Assembly: GCF_000020365.1 (NCBI RefSeq)
Contig: NC_012108.1
Span: 5,030,001 to 5,094,000 of the forward strand
Reading direction: 5' to 3'
DNA length: 64,000 bases
DNA from: Desulforapulum autotrophicum HRM2
GTDB lineage: Bacteria > Desulfobacterota > Desulfobacteria > Desulfobacterales > Desulfobacteraceae
Below, piece after piece: positions 40,532-50,346 of the stretch (its first letter is position 1; the number at the start of each line of letters is the position of its first letter). A program made the position numbers and the translations under genes. The notes under the pieces are model-generated. The model saw only the letters and a list, made by a program, of their open reading frames with translations. It was not told where the DNA came from and made no database searches.

Positions 40532-42526
40532 TTATAAAGCCCAGGTTATTTTAAGGTAAAGGCTGCGCTCAACCTCAACGGGTGATTTAAACTCTTCCTG
40601 GATAAATTCAAGATGCCTGTTATCGAATATATTTTCTCCTGCCAGCGTGATTTCCAGATTTTCCTTGGGTGTCCATTTTATATTGGCATTAAAATTAATA
40701 TAGTCATCCACAACCAAGGTGTTGCTTGGCCCGGATAGACTGGAAGCGTCCAGTTGATCCGTGTAATGGCCCCAAAGGTTTAAATGCAGATTTTCCCTGA
40801 GTTTAATATTTGCCTGGGCATTGAACTGATGCCGGGGAGAAGAACCTTCAGTTACCTGTTCTATTTGGAACGATTGATTGTTGTCTGCCTCCATTTTAAG
40901 GTCAATATAGGTGTAGGAAAATTTCGTGTTTATCCAGTCTACAGGTTTCCATGCTGTCGTTATTTCAAGACCATAGGTCTGGCCTTCCATTGAGTTGACG
41001 AAATAGATGGGTGAAAACGCCGATGCCTGGTAATAGGATTGCAACTCTCTGTAGTCATTGTAATACAGGGACAGATCAATGGAGAAGTCCTTTGATGGGA
41101 TATAACGGTACCCGGTCTCATAGGCGATCAATTGTTCTGAGTTTAAATCAGAATTACCCAATAGGGGGATTTCTAAAGAAATTGGCTCAGGTATGACATA
41201 TGTCATCACTTTCCCACTGTCTTCAGCCCGGGAGGGTGTTCTGATGGCCCTGGAAATGGAGGCCCAGAGGGTATGCCTTTCGCCAGGCTTCCAAAGCAGA
41301 CGCAGATTTGGCTGAACTTCAAAACCGGTATATTCGTTATGCTCAAATTTTGAGCCCATGGTGAGCCATAGCCGGTCTTTTAAAAGGGTAATTTCATCCT
41401 GGAAAAATGCACTGACAAGATTATTGGTTTGACTGTCAGGAATAAATTCAACCTGGTAGCTATTACTGAAATCATCTTTGACGACTCGATAGCCCATGCC
41501 CCAGACAAGATCGTGGCAATTTTTAACTTGGAACCGATGCTGGAAATCAATGTCGACAATATGATTGGTCTGTTCCAGATATATTTCATCCCGGGTTGTG
41601 AAATCATAGTAAACCTGCAGGGTCCAGGATTGTTTTTCAGAGATGCCGTGTTCCCATCGGCCAAGCAGATTACCACCGTTGGTGTGCACCTGGTCCTGGG
41701 CCCGGATTAAATAGGGGAGGTCTGGTATCCAGAGCGTGTCCACCCACTGATTATTCTCCCCGTGGTAGATATCCCCTTGAAAGGTCCATGAGTCTTTTAT
41801 TCCCACATCGTTGTCAAGGCGGAAGCCACCGGTGGTGATTTGCCAGTCATCATCCGCATCGCTTTTGTCCCCAAGGTAGGTGTATGAATCCTGGGCATGG
41901 TGGTTTACATAGAAACGGCCATGGAGGTCATTTTTGAGTTGTTTACCATAACGAAATGATGCTGAACCACGTTCATGGTTACCCATGGTGGCTGTCACCT
42001 TTCCACCCTGTGTATCCGCAGCTGTTTTGGTGATGATATTGATAACGCCGTTGACGGCGTTGGCTCCCCAGAGGGTTGCCCCTGGTCCCCGGATGACTTC
42101 AATCTGTTCAATATCTTCTAAAGGCAGATTCAGGGTGTCCCAGTAGACACCGGAATAGGCCGAGGTATAGACGCTGCGGCCGTCAATCTGAACCAGGAGT
42201 TTATTGGAAAAGGTGCCGTTAAATCCCCGGGAAGCGATGGCCCATTTGCTGGAAGAGATCCGTGCCACCTGGAGTCCGGGAACCATGCGAAGGAGTTCCG
42301 GGACGCAAGTGGCGCTCGAATTCTGAATATCTTCCTTGTCTATGACATAAACTGCGGCAGGTACATCCGCAAGATCCTGCGCCTTTCTCCCGGCAGAGGT
42401 GATTTGAATCTGCATCAGACTTGACAGGTCCATATCGAACATCTCCAGATCATCGGCCTGGCTGAAGGACGGTAGAGTGAAAAGAGTGACTATAATAATC
42501 AGATATGGTTTTATAAAATGGGTCAT
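40532..42526 (-). CDS. TonB-dependent outer membrane receptor (copy B)
   Basis: A 664-residue receptor. A signal peptide (about 1-24) is followed by the Asp-Met-Asp-Leu-Ser-Ser-Leu-Met-Gln-Ile segment, the plug (about 45-160) and a beta barrel ending Thr-Trp-Ala-Leu. It differs from copy C in the outward loops (about 445-600) but shares a 350-bp stretch without visible mismatch (41445-41794 against 43980-44329). Its ATG overlaps the intact YfiR stop by four bases. Related receptors carry cobalamin or siderophores, but neither ligand can be shown here. Confidence 0.9.
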   Translation of the reverse strand: MTHFIKPYLIIIVTLFTLPSFSQADDLEMFDMDLSSLMQIQITSAGRKAQDLADVPAAVYVIDKEDIQNSSATCVPELLRMVPGLQVARISSSKWAIASRGFNGTFSNKLLVQIDGRSVYTSAYSGVYWDTLNLPLEDIEQIEVIRGPGATLWGANAVNGVINIITKTAADTQGGKVTATMGNHERGSASFRYGKQLKNDLHGRFYVNHHAQDSYTYLGDKSDADDDWQITTGGFRLDNDVGIKDSWTFQGDIYHGENNQWVDTLWIPDLPYLIRAQDQVHTNGGNLLGRWEHGISEKQSWTLQVYYDFTTRDEIYLEQTNHIVDIDFQHRFQVKNCHDLVWGMGYRVVKDDFSNSYQVEFIPDSQTNNLVSAFFQDEITLLKDRLWLTMGSKFEHNEYTGFEVQPNLRLLWKPGERHTLWASISRAIRTPSRAEDSGKVMTYVIPEPISLEIPLLGNSDLNSEQLIAYETGYRYIPSKDFSIDLSLYYNDYRELQSYYQASAFSPIYFVNSMEGQTYGLEITTAWKPVDWINTKFSYTYIDLKMEADNNQSFQIEQVTEGSSPRHQFNAQANIKLRENLHLNLWGHYTDQLDASSLSGPSNTLVVDDYINFNANIKWTPKENLEITLAGENIFDNRHLEFIQEEFKSPVEVERSLYLKITWAL

Positions 42527-43065
42527 CCACCGTCTCCTATAATTTCAGTCGCAAGGGAAAGCAACTGGGCATCAATTTGAATCTCGTTCTCTTTTGCGGT
42601 ATTAAGATTGATAACAAAGCGTAATCGGTTCCGGACCGAAATAAATTGAATGACTCCACCCCGGGCTGAAAATGCTTTATGCTCTCCAATCGTCACAATA
42701 GGTCTGGTTTTAAGAGTATTTAAGAGGGTTTTCAGGCCATGGGATTCCGATTTGCCTATAAAAAGCAGGTGACATTTTCCTATCTCGTTTAATGTCTTGA
42801 ATTCTATTATTTTAATGGGGTGTTTACCTACACTTCTTGTACCTAATGGTGCAAGGTTTCCATTAAAGGGGTTTTTCCCAAAAACGCCAATCACCAAAGG
42901 AGCCTTGTCGTCTGTGAAGGCGCTATCTGGCCAACGGATAAATTTGGCAAAATTATACAGGTAGGCTGCTTTGATCTTATATTCAGATGGCTTTTCAGCC
43001 GTGTTTCCAGGTGTCGACCAGCAAAAAGCCAGTGTAAGAGTTAGGAGAAGAAGGAGGTGCCTCAT
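42523..43065 (-). CDS. YfiR family periplasmic protein
   Basis: A 180-residue protein with a signal peptide (about 1-22) and the YfiR (DUF4154) domain. The family opening Lys-Ile-Lys-Ala-Ala-Tyr-Leu-Tyr-Asn-Phe-Ala-Lys-Phe is present, as are Pro-Leu-Val-Ile-Gly-Val-Phe-Gly, Gly-Gly-Val-Ile-Gln-Phe and Phe-Val-Ile-Asn-Leu. In Pseudomonas YfiR is a periplasmic redox-sensitive repressor that binds the CHASE8-containing sensor of the diguanylate cyclase YfiN. Here it lies between receptors B and C, two bases from copy C, in the same operon as a CHASE8 histidine kinase. It was probably copied along with its receptor. Confidence 0.85.
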   Translation of the reverse strand: MRHLLLLLTLTLAFCWSTPGNTAEKPSEYKIKAAYLYNFAKFIRWPDSAFTDDKAPLVIGVFGKNPFNGNLAPLGTRSVGKHPIKIIEFKTLNEIGKCHLLFIGKSESHGLKTLLNTLKTRPIVTIGEHKAFSARGGVIQFISVRNRLRFVINLNTAKENEIQIDAQLLSLATEIIGDGG

Positions 43066-43066
43066 C

Positions 43067-45073
43067 TTATAAAGCCCAGGTTATTTTAAGGTAGATGCTG
43101 CGCTCAACCTCAATGGGTGATGTAAACGCTTCCTGGATAAATTCAAGATGCCTGTTGTCGAAAAGATTTTCTCCGGCCAGTGTGATTTCCAGGTTTTCCT
43201 TGGGTGACCATTTTATATTGGCATTAAAATTAATATAGTCATCCACAACCGTGTTGCTGCTTGACGCAGAGATACTGGACGCCTTTAGTTGATCCGTGTA
43301 ATGTCCCCAGAGGTTTAAACGAAGATTTTCCCTAAGTTTAATATTTGCCCTGGCATAGAACTGGTTCTGGGGAGATGAGCCTTCAGTTATATCAGCTGAT
43401 TGGAAACTTTCATTGTTTTCATCTTCCATTGAAAGATCAATATAGGTGTAGGAGAATTCCGTGTCTATCCAATCTGCAGGAGTCCATGTTGTCGTTATTT
43501 CAAGTCCATAGGTCTGACCCTCCATTGAATTAACAAAATAAACAGGAGAGAACGGCGAGGCCTCAGAATAGGATTGGAGATCTCTGTAGTCGTTGTAATA
43601 CAGGGTCATATCAATGGAGAGGTTTTTTGATGGGATATAACGGTAACCAGCCTCGTAGGCAATCAATTCTTCCGAGTCAAAATCAGAATTGCCCCATACG
43701 GAGACCTCGGTAAAAAATGGTGGCGGTATAATATATGTGATCACTTTGCCGCTGTCTTCAGCCCGGGAGGGTGTTCTGACGGCCCTTGCAATGGATGCCC
43801 AGAGACTGTGCTTTTCTTGCGGTTTCCAAAGCAGGCGAAGATTTGGTTGAACTTCAAAACCTGAATATTCGTTATGCTCAAATTTTGAACCGATGGTGAG
43901 CCAGACTCGGTCTTTTAGCAGGGCAATTTCATCCTGTAAAAAGGCACTGACAAGATTATTGGTTTGGCTGTCAGGGGAGAATTCAACCTGGTAGCTATTA
44001 CTGAAATCATCTTTGACGACTCGATAGCCCATGCCCCAGACAAGATCGTGGCAATTTTTAACTTGGAACCGATGCTGGAAATCAATGTCGACAATATGAT
44101 TGGTCTGTTCCAGATATATTTCATCCCGGGTTGTGAAATCATAGTAAACCTGCAGGGTCCAGGATTGTTTTTCAGAGATGCCGTGTTCCCATCGGCCAAG
44201 CAGATTACCACCGTTGGTGTGCACCTGGTCCTGGGCCCGGATTAAATAGGGGAGGTCTGGTATCCAGAGCGTGTCCACCCACTGATTATTCTCCCCGTGG
44301 TAGATATCCCCTTGAAAGGTCCATGAGTCGTTTATTCCCACATTGTTGTCAAGGCGGAAGCCACCGGTGGTGATCTGCCAGTCATCATCCGCATCACTTT
44401 TGTCCCCAAGGTAGGTGTATGAATCCTGGGCATGGTGGCTTGCATAGAAACGGCCATAAAGGTCATTTTTGAGTTGTTTACCATAACGAAATGATGCTGA
44501 GCCACGTTCCTGGTTACCCATGGTGGCTGTCACCTTTCCACCCTGTGTCTCAGCAGCTGTTTTGGTGATGATATTGATGACGCCGTTGACGGCGTTGGCT
44601 CCCCAGAGGGTTGCCCCTGGGCCCCGGATGACTTCGATCTGTTCAATATTTTCTAAAGGCAGGTTCAGGGTATCCCAGTAGACACCGGAATAGGCCGAGG
44701 TATAGACGCTGCGACCGTCAATCTGAACCAGGAGTTTATTGGAAAAGGTGCCGTTAAATCCCCGGGAAGCGATGGCCCATTTGCTGGAAGAGATCCGTGC
44801 CACCTGGAGTCCGGGAACCATGCGAAGGAGTTCCGGGACGCAAGTGGCACTCGAATTCTGAATATCGTCCCGGTCTATGACATAAACTGCGGCAGGTACA
44901 TCCACAAGATCCTGCGCCTTTCTCCCAGCTGAGGTGATTTGAATCTGCATCAGGCTTGACAGATCCATATCTAACATCTCCAGATCATCGGCCTGGCTGA
45001 AGGAGAAGAGAATAAAAAAGGTGGCCAGAATTGAAACCGTTATTTTAATTAAACTGATTTTTTTAGAATTCAT
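43067..45073 (-). CDS. TonB-dependent outer membrane receptor (copy C)
   Basis: A 668-residue receptor, four residues longer than copy B in its signal peptide. Plug and barrel are the same in layout. The start is two bases downstream of the hybrid kinase stop, so the kinase and receptor are co-transcribed. It shares most of its nucleotide sequence with copy B, and the loop region around residues 445-600 is the most diverged, suggesting altered ligand preference after duplication. Its ligand is unknown. The plug signature reads Gly-Pro-Gly-Ala-Thr-Leu-Trp-Gly-Ala-Asn-Ala-Val-Asn-Gly. Confidence 0.9.
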   Translation of the reverse strand: MNSKKISLIKITVSILATFFILFSFSQADDLEMLDMDLSSLMQIQITSAGRKAQDLVDVPAAVYVIDRDDIQNSSATCVPELLRMVPGLQVARISSSKWAIASRGFNGTFSNKLLVQIDGRSVYTSAYSGVYWDTLNLPLENIEQIEVIRGPGATLWGANAVNGVINIITKTAAETQGGKVTATMGNQERGSASFRYGKQLKNDLYGRFYASHHAQDSYTYLGDKSDADDDWQITTGGFRLDNNVGINDSWTFQGDIYHGENNQWVDTLWIPDLPYLIRAQDQVHTNGGNLLGRWEHGISEKQSWTLQVYYDFTTRDEIYLEQTNHIVDIDFQHRFQVKNCHDLVWGMGYRVVKDDFSNSYQVEFSPDSQTNNLVSAFLQDEIALLKDRVWLTIGSKFEHNEYSGFEVQPNLRLLWKPQEKHSLWASIARAVRTPSRAEDSGKVITYIIPPPFFTEVSVWGNSDFDSEELIAYEAGYRYIPSKNLSIDMTLYYNDYRDLQSYSEASPFSPVYFVNSMEGQTYGLEITTTWTPADWIDTEFSYTYIDLSMEDENNESFQSADITEGSSPQNQFYARANIKLRENLRLNLWGHYTDQLKASSISASSSNTVVDDYINFNANIKWSPKENLEITLAGENLFDNRHLEFIQEAFTSPIEVERSIYLKITWAL

Positions 45074-45075
45074 GC

Positions 45076-47901
45076 CTATCCATTCCTGAAATCAATTGTT
45101 TCAATATCTGTTACCATTTCAGCTGATAAAGATTTAACTGCTTTCTGGAACTCCCTTTCAATCTGGACGAACAACTCAGATGCGCCTTCCATGGAGTCAT
45201 TCCGTGCATTCTCTTCCATTTTTCTAAAAAGTGCGGACAAATTTAAAGCCCCCAGATTGGCACTTCCTGATTTTAAACTGTGGGAAATTAATCGAAGTGT
45301 TGCAATATCTGAGTTCTCAAGGGCAAGTTTAATCTTTTCCAGCTGCCCTGGAGTATCTTCCAGAAAAAGTTTTATGATTTTTGTCAGAAGATCTTCAGCC
45401 CCGTCTGCCTGGAGGTCACGGATACTGTTCAGAACTTTTGTGTCAATCGTTTTTGATTCCATGGGGGGCGATTGGTCTGATACACCATGGGGATGCTTTT
45501 TTGACAGGTTTGCCTGTGAGGGGGAATGCAGATTTTCAGGTAACCAATGTTTGAGAACTTTGATAATCTTCTCTTTTCCAAAGGGTTTACTGATATAATC
45601 ATCCATTCCTGCGGCAAGACATTTTTCCCGGTCTCCGCTAAGGGCGTTTGCAGTCAGGGCAATTATCGGAAGCCTTTTTTGACCCGATTTCAAATCCTCC
45701 ATCCAACGGATTTTTCCGGTTGCTTCATACCCATCCATCCGGGGCATCTGGCAATCCATAAAAACAATGTCATAGGATTCTTTTTGGGCAGCGCTAACCG
45801 CTTCCAGTCCGTTTGTCGCAAGTTCAACCCGGCATCCCAACTTGCACAGAACGCCTTTTGCAACCTGTTGGTTGATGATGTTGTCTTCGGCCAGGAGTAC
45901 TCTGGCGTTAAAGGTTGTCAGCTCTTTTTTAAGGTGATACTGAGTGATTAAATCCTTTTTCTCCAGATAATTTCCGTTCATCAGTTCAACCAGACTGTTG
46001 TAAAGATCAACCTGGCGAACCGGCTTGGTCAGATAGATGTTTATTCCTGCCTCCCGGGCCAGCTGGGCATCACCCCGGATACCCACCGAGGTCAATATTA
46101 TTATTTTTGTCCTTTCGAGGGTAGGATCCTTACGAATCAGCCGGGCCACATCCAATCCGTCCATATGGGGCATGTGCATATCCAGGAGCACCATGTCAAA
46201 TGGCCTTTTCTCTTCCACAGCCCGGTGCAGTATCGTTAATCCTTTGAGTCCGTCTTCAGCCCCCTCCTGCTTGATGCCCCAGGAGTTCATCTGGTGGGTC
46301 AAGAGTTCACGGTTTGTTTGATTGTCATCAACAACAAGGGCACTTAATCCCTTTAATTCCTGGGTCGGTGTTTGGGCAAGAATCCGGGTTCCTGCCGTTT
46401 TTTTAAGGGTCAGGTCAAACCAGAACTCTGCACCCTCTCCAGGGTTACCTGTGCAGTTGATCTGACCATCCATGAGCTCCACCAGCTGCCTTGAAATTGC
46501 AAGTCCGAGTCCTGTCCCCCCATATTTTCGCGTTGTTGACTCGTCGGCCTGGGAGAAGGGCTGGAAGAGTTTTTTTCTCTCCTCGGCAGTCATTCCTATG
46601 CCGGTATCGCGAACCAGAAAACGAACCTGTTCCGAGTCACCCATATCCTTCAGGGACTCCACCTTGAGATAGACTTCTCCTTGCTCTGTAAATTTAATGG
46701 CATTGGACAATAAATTTGTCAAAACCTGCCTTATTCGGCTTGGGTCGGAACTCATATCCGGATGAAGGGTTTCAGCAATATCAACAATAAGTTCAAGGCC
46801 TTTTGCATGGGCCCGATGGGCAAGAATCTGGGCAATTTCTTCAATCAGGGCCGGCAGGTTGAAGTTGATGGTTTCAATTTCCAGCTTTCCGGCTTCTATC
46901 TTGGAAAAATCCAGGATATCGTTGATAATGGTCAAAAGGGATTCACCGGATGACTTGATGGTTTCAATGGCATTTTGCTGTTCAAGTGTCAGGTTCATAT
47001 CCAGGGCCATCTCAGCCATACCAAGGACCCCGTTCATGGGGGTTCGGATCTCGTGGCTCATGTTTGCCAGAAACTGGGATTTGGCCTTGCTGGCAGCCTG
47101 GGCTTCATCTGCAAGGACAATAGCTTTGTCCATTGTCAGTTGCAGCTCTGCGGTACGATTGCGAACCTGCTCTTCAAGGTGCTCATCCCTCTGTTGAATC
47201 TGGCCCAGCATATTATTGAAACCTTCAGCCAGCAATCCAAATTCATCTTTACTTTTATGTTTCACCCTGAGACGATAGTTTTTTTCCGTTGAAATCTGCT
47301 GGATTGCCGTTGTCAACTGGGTGACAGGGCCGGTAATAATTTTTTGCAGACGGTTTGCCAGTACGACAGCAAGAACAAGCCCGCCGAGCAGAAGGAGCAC
47401 CAGGTAGCCGGCCGCTTCCAAAAGAAGCTTGTAGAGGTCACCCATGCTTGCCTGGAGATAAAGGGTCCCAACCCTTTCGTTGTCCAAAATAATTGGGGTA
47501 AGGATCTGTATCCGGCCATCGTGGATCATATATCCCTTTTCCTCTAATTCAGTATTTTTCACCCGTTGTGGGGAAATCTGCTGGTGGCCGCCCCTGGAAA
47601 AACTTGCAACCCGCGCACCGTCGGCCCTGTAAATGGCGGATGTAAGGATTGAGGTTTTTTGGGCCAGAGAGTGAAGGTTGTTTTCCAATGCCTCGTCATC
47701 CTGGAACAGCAGGGCAGCAGTACTGTTATCGCCGATAATTTTTGACAGGCTTTGCAGTTCTTCAAGGGCATTGCGTTGGTACAAAAACCATTGACTGATA
47801 AAGGCGATGGTAAAGGTTAGAAGGAGTATGGTTGAACAGACACCTAAAATAATGGTGTTGAATTTTTGCTTGACAGAGAGGTTGTGAAAAAATTGAGTCA
47901 T
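45076..47901 (-). CDS. CHASE8 hybrid histidine kinase with two receivers and an HPt
   Basis: A 941-residue inner membrane sensor kinase. TM helix 1 (about 18-38) is followed by a periplasmic CHASE8 sensor (about 40-150: Ile-Gly-Asp-Asn-Ser-Thr-Ala-Ala-Leu-Leu-Phe). Then come TM helix 2 (about 160-183), HAMP, and the HisKA domain with His283 in Met-Ser-His-Glu-Ile-Arg-Thr-Pro. The HATPase has Asp-Thr-Gly-Ile-Gly-Met and Gly-Thr-Gly-Leu-Gly-Leu. Receiver 1 has Leu-Leu-Asp-Met-His-Met-Pro, receiver 2 Phe-Met-Asp-Cys-Gln-Met-Pro, and the HPt has Ser-His-Ser-Leu-Lys-Ser-Gly-Ser-Ala. Architecture resembles BarA/TorS. CHASE8 is the sensor that YfiR represses in YfiN, and a YfiR gene lies directly upstream. 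Confidence 0.92.
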   Translation of the reverse strand: MTQFFHNLSVKQKFNTIILGVCSTILLLTFTIAFISQWFLYQRNALEELQSLSKIIGDNSTAALLFQDDEALENNLHSLAQKTSILTSAIYRADGARVASFSRGGHQQISPQRVKNTELEEKGYMIHDGRIQILTPIILDNERVGTLYLQASMGDLYKLLLEAAGYLVLLLLGGLVLAVVLANRLQKIITGPVTQLTTAIQQISTEKNYRLRVKHKSKDEFGLLAEGFNNMLGQIQQRDEHLEEQVRNRTAELQLTMDKAIVLADEAQAASKAKSQFLANMSHEIRTPMNGVLGMAEMALDMNLTLEQQNAIETIKSSGESLLTIINDILDFSKIEAGKLEIETINFNLPALIEEIAQILAHRAHAKGLELIVDIAETLHPDMSSDPSRIRQVLTNLLSNAIKFTEQGEVYLKVESLKDMGDSEQVRFLVRDTGIGMTAEERKKLFQPFSQADESTTRKYGGTGLGLAISRQLVELMDGQINCTGNPGEGAEFWFDLTLKKTAGTRILAQTPTQELKGLSALVVDDNQTNRELLTHQMNSWGIKQEGAEDGLKGLTILHRAVEEKRPFDMVLLDMHMPHMDGLDVARLIRKDPTLERTKIIILTSVGIRGDAQLAREAGINIYLTKPVRQVDLYNSLVELMNGNYLEKKDLITQYHLKKELTTFNARVLLAEDNIINQQVAKGVLCKLGCRVELATNGLEAVSAAQKESYDIVFMDCQMPRMDGYEATGKIRWMEDLKSGQKRLPIIALTANALSGDREKCLAAGMDDYISKPFGKEKIIKVLKHWLPENLHSPSQANLSKKHPHGVSDQSPPMESKTIDTKVLNSIRDLQADGAEDLLTKIIKLFLEDTPGQLEKIKLALENSDIATLRLISHSLKSGSANLGALNLSALFRKMEENARNDSMEGASELFVQIEREFQKAVKSLSAEMVTDIETIDFRNG

Positions 47902-48440
47902 TCTTTTGTCTCCAGGAGTTCCGTGGCCAGGGAAAGAAGCTGGGCATCAATTTGAACCTGATTTATTTTTGCAGCATCCAGGTTGATAATAAAGCGAAGT
48001 CTATCCCTGATTTTGATAAATTGAATTATTCCTCCCTGGGCTGCAAATTTGTTATTGTCTCCGACGGTTATGATGGGCCTGGCTTTTAGTTGTTCAAGAA
48101 TATTTGATAGTTCGGCTGAACTGGAGGTGTTGATATATACCATGTGACAGGTCTGGGCCTGTTTCGATGTTTTTAATTTCTTGATCTCAAAGGGTCTGTT
48201 GCGAACGGTTCTTGAAGTTAAGGGGCCAAGTTTGTCTGCAAAGGAATCATCCCCCATAACCCCGATGAGCAAGGGTGATTTTTCGTGGATAAATGTCGGC
48301 CCGGGCCATTTGATAAACTTTGCAAAATTATACAGGTAGGCGGCTTTGACTTTGTCTTCAGTTGAAATGTTGTCAGCATGGCAGATTAAAGAACAAACCA
48401 GTGCCAAGGTTAATGTAATTATAAAAAGAAACCTTTTCAT
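47898..48440 (-). CDS. YfiR family periplasmic protein, first gene of the kinase-receptor operon
   Basis: A 180-residue YfiR protein if the start is taken at 48440 (Met-Lys-Arg-Phe-Leu-Phe-Ile), which gives a proper signal peptide and the same length as the second YfiR; the frame is open to 48485. The domain shows Lys-Val-Lys-Ala-Ala-Tyr-Leu-Tyr-Asn-Phe-Ala-Lys-Phe-Ile-Lys-Trp and Gly-Gly-Ile-Ile-Gln-Phe. It overlaps the kinase start by four bases, so it is coupled with it. It is diverged from the second YfiR, so it is not a recent copy. I infer that it senses the periplasmic state and acts on the kinase's CHASE8 domain. Confidence 0.85.
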   Translation of the reverse strand: MKRFLFIITLTLALVCSLICHADNISTEDKVKAAYLYNFAKFIKWPGPTFIHEKSPLLIGVMGDDSFADKLGPLTSRTVRNRPFEIKKLKTSKQAQTCHMVYINTSSSAELSNILEQLKARPIITVGDNNKFAAQGGIIQFIKIRDRLRFIINLDAAKINQVQIDAQLLSLATELLETKE

Positions 48441-48674
48441 CTGACAAATTTTTTCCGTAAACTGTGCATGGCAATATACATACATGAATCGGTCAAGAAA
48501 TATAAGGGGGAAAATGTGCTCTCTGCGAGGTTTATGTTAAAAAATTCAGGATATCGCACTGGAATTTCAAAAAAGATACCCCCCTAGGGCAAGAACAACG
48601 TCTGCGATGCCATAAAGATTCATCCCATGGCAAGAGGGTTGCAAATGTTTGCAGCCCTCCAGGTTATTTACCGA

Positions 48675-49853
48675 TTACGTTTCAAACCAGTGGGCCGTTT
48701 TTTTACAAAACCCAACGAGCATAAGCATTACCGGGACCTCAATCAGTACCCCCACAACAGTGGCAAGGGCGGCTCCAGATGACAGGCCAAACAGCATGAC
48801 AGCCGTTGCAATGGCAACTTCAAAATGGTTGGATGCACCGATCATGGCCGCCGGTGCCGCATCCTCGTATTTTAATTTTAAAAATTTTGCAGCAGCATAT
48901 CCCACGGCAAAGATTAAGGTTGTTTGAATAAACAGCGGAATGGCAATCCAAAGGATGGTCAATGGATTTGCCATGATGACCTCGCCTTTAAAACTAAACA
49001 GCAGCACCAGGGTCAACAACAGGGCTGAAATGGTTACCGGCGTCAGAACGCCTAAAAATTTTTCCTGGAACCAGGTTTTTCCCTTGGCTGAAATAATCCA
49101 TTTGCGTGAAAAATAACCGGCCACAAGGGGCAGTGCCACATAAATGCCCACCGACAGAACCAATGCCTGCCAGGGGACAGGCAGTTTTCCAACACCCAGA
49201 AGAAAACCACCCAGCACCCCATATAAAACCAGCATGGTGAGAGAATTTATGGCGACCATAATCAGTGTTAAACCGTCGTTGCCCCGGGACAGATAACTCC
49301 ATACCAGGACCATTGCGGTACATGGCGCGATCCCCAAAAGAATGCAGCCTGCAAAATAGCTTCTCCACAGGGGAATTTGAAGCATTTTGATACCGTCCTG
49401 GACAACAACAACGCCGGCACCGTGGGCTACCCCCACCGGCAGGTCAAGGCCAAAAGGCATTTTGACAAGATCCATTGCCTGGGCGCCAATCACCGATTTT
49501 AGAAGAAAACCCAGGAAAAACATTGAAATCGCATACATGGTAAAGGGTTTGATACACCAGTTGATAAAAAGGGTTAAAAGCACCGGCTTTCCACTTTTAC
49601 CGGCCTTGATAACAGAGGTAAAATCAATCTTGACCATGATGGGATACATCATGAAGAAAAGGCAGACAGCAATGGGAATAGAGACCACAGGCGCCCCGTT
49701 GACATTAATGGACATGGCATCCAGTGACTTGGCAAGGCCTGGAGCAATCCTGCCCAGAAGAATTCCACCGATGATGCACAGCCCGACCCATAGGGTCAGG
49801 TACCTCTCAAAGACACTGGTCATTTTACGTTCATTACCTGGGTAAACACTCAT
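48675..49853 (-). CDS. acr3: Arsenite efflux transporter, ACR3 family
   Basis: A 392-residue membrane protein of the ACR3 family, which exports As(III) by proton antiport. Ten membrane spans are visible. Family landmarks include [11 protein letters not shown] with the conserved cysteine, and Ala-Ile-Gly-type loops with [10 protein letters not shown] near 335. The start at 49853 has AGGAG seven bases upstream and overlaps the arsC stop by four bases. It is the last gene of an arsR-arsC-acr3 operon. Confidence 0.92.
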   Translation of the reverse strand: MSVYPGNERKMTSVFERYLTLWVGLCIIGGILLGRIAPGLAKSLDAMSINVNGAPVVSIPIAVCLFFMMYPIMVKIDFTSVIKAGKSGKPVLLTLFINWCIKPFTMYAISMFFLGFLLKSVIGAQAMDLVKMPFGLDLPVGVAHGAGVVVVQDGIKMLQIPLWRSYFAGCILLGIAPCTAMVLVWSYLSRGNDGLTLIMVAINSLTMLVLYGVLGGFLLGVGKLPVPWQALVLSVGIYVALPLVAGYFSRKWIISAKGKTWFQEKFLGVLTPVTISALLLTLVLLFSFKGEVIMANPLTILWIAIPLFIQTTLIFAVGYAAAKFLKLKYEDAAPAAMIGASNHFEVAIATAVMLFGLSSGAALATVVGVLIEVPVMLMLVGFCKKTAHWFET

Positions 49854-50329
49854 TTTTCTGCTCCTAGGCTTGATGACACGATCGTGTCGTCTATATTTTC
49901 AGGCATTTTTTCAACAAATGCCCTGATTTCATCTCTGACCCTTCGATAGCAGTCCAATTGTCTTTCTTCATTTCCCCCTTGCTTTGCAAGTTCCGCAGCC
50001 AATTTCGGCGGATCGTCAAACCCGACATGGAGGACCTTACTGGGGGACGGAAAATATGGACAGGTTTCATGGGCATGGCCGCAGACAGTGATAACCACGT
50101 CCAGGGGCATGGCGCTGAATTCATCAATCAGTTTTGATTTATGGCCTGAAATATCTACACCTGCCTCGGCCATGACCCTTACAGCATGGGGATTGAGGCC
50201 ATGTGTCTCAATACCTGCGGAATAAACATCAATGACGTCTGCTTTTAATTTCCGGGTCCATCCTTCAGCCATCTGGCTGCGGCATGAGTTTCCCGTACAA
50301 AGGAATAATATTTTAAGTTTTTCTTTCAT
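49850..50329 (-). CDS. arsC: Arsenate reductase, thioredoxin-coupled LMW-phosphatase type
   Basis: A 159-residue ArsC. The P-loop Cys-Thr-Gly-Asn-Ser-Cys-Arg-Ser (about 11-18) holds the nucleophilic cysteine, and Cys83-like residues occur in Val-Ile-Thr-Val-Cys-Gly-His-Ala with a further Cys in Glu-Thr-Cys-Pro-Tyr-Phe for the redox triad. The catalytic aspartate is in His-Val-Gly-Phe-Asp-Asp-Pro-Pro. It reduces arsenate to arsenite using thioredoxin, feeding the ACR3 exporter encoded downstream. Confidence 0.92.
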   Translation of the reverse strand: MKEKLKILFLCTGNSCRSQMAEGWTRKLKADVIDVYSAGIETHGLNPHAVRVMAEAGVDISGHKSKLIDEFSAMPLDVVITVCGHAHETCPYFPSPSKVLHVGFDDPPKLAAELAKQGGNEERQLDCYRRVRDEIRAFVEKMPENIDDTIVSSSLGAEK

Positions 50330-50346
50330 CGTAAACCCCTTTTGAT

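Larger units (their letters stand above)
40311..45073 (-). repeat. Tandem duplication of a YfiR-receptor unit
   Basis: Unit 1 (receptor B plus the truncated YfiR) and unit 2 (receptor C plus the intact YfiR) align at a constant offset of 2535 bp: YfiR starts are 40530 and 43065, and receptor stops 40532 and 43067. A tract of 350 bp (41445-41794 against 43980-44329) shows no mismatch by eye, while flanking parts differ, which suggests recent gene conversion. Confidence 0.85.

Noticed and set aside
45076-47901. A YfiN-type diguanylate cyclase
   Set aside because: The CHASE8 sensor is shared, but the output has HisKA, HATPase, two receivers and an HPt, and no GGDEF domain.
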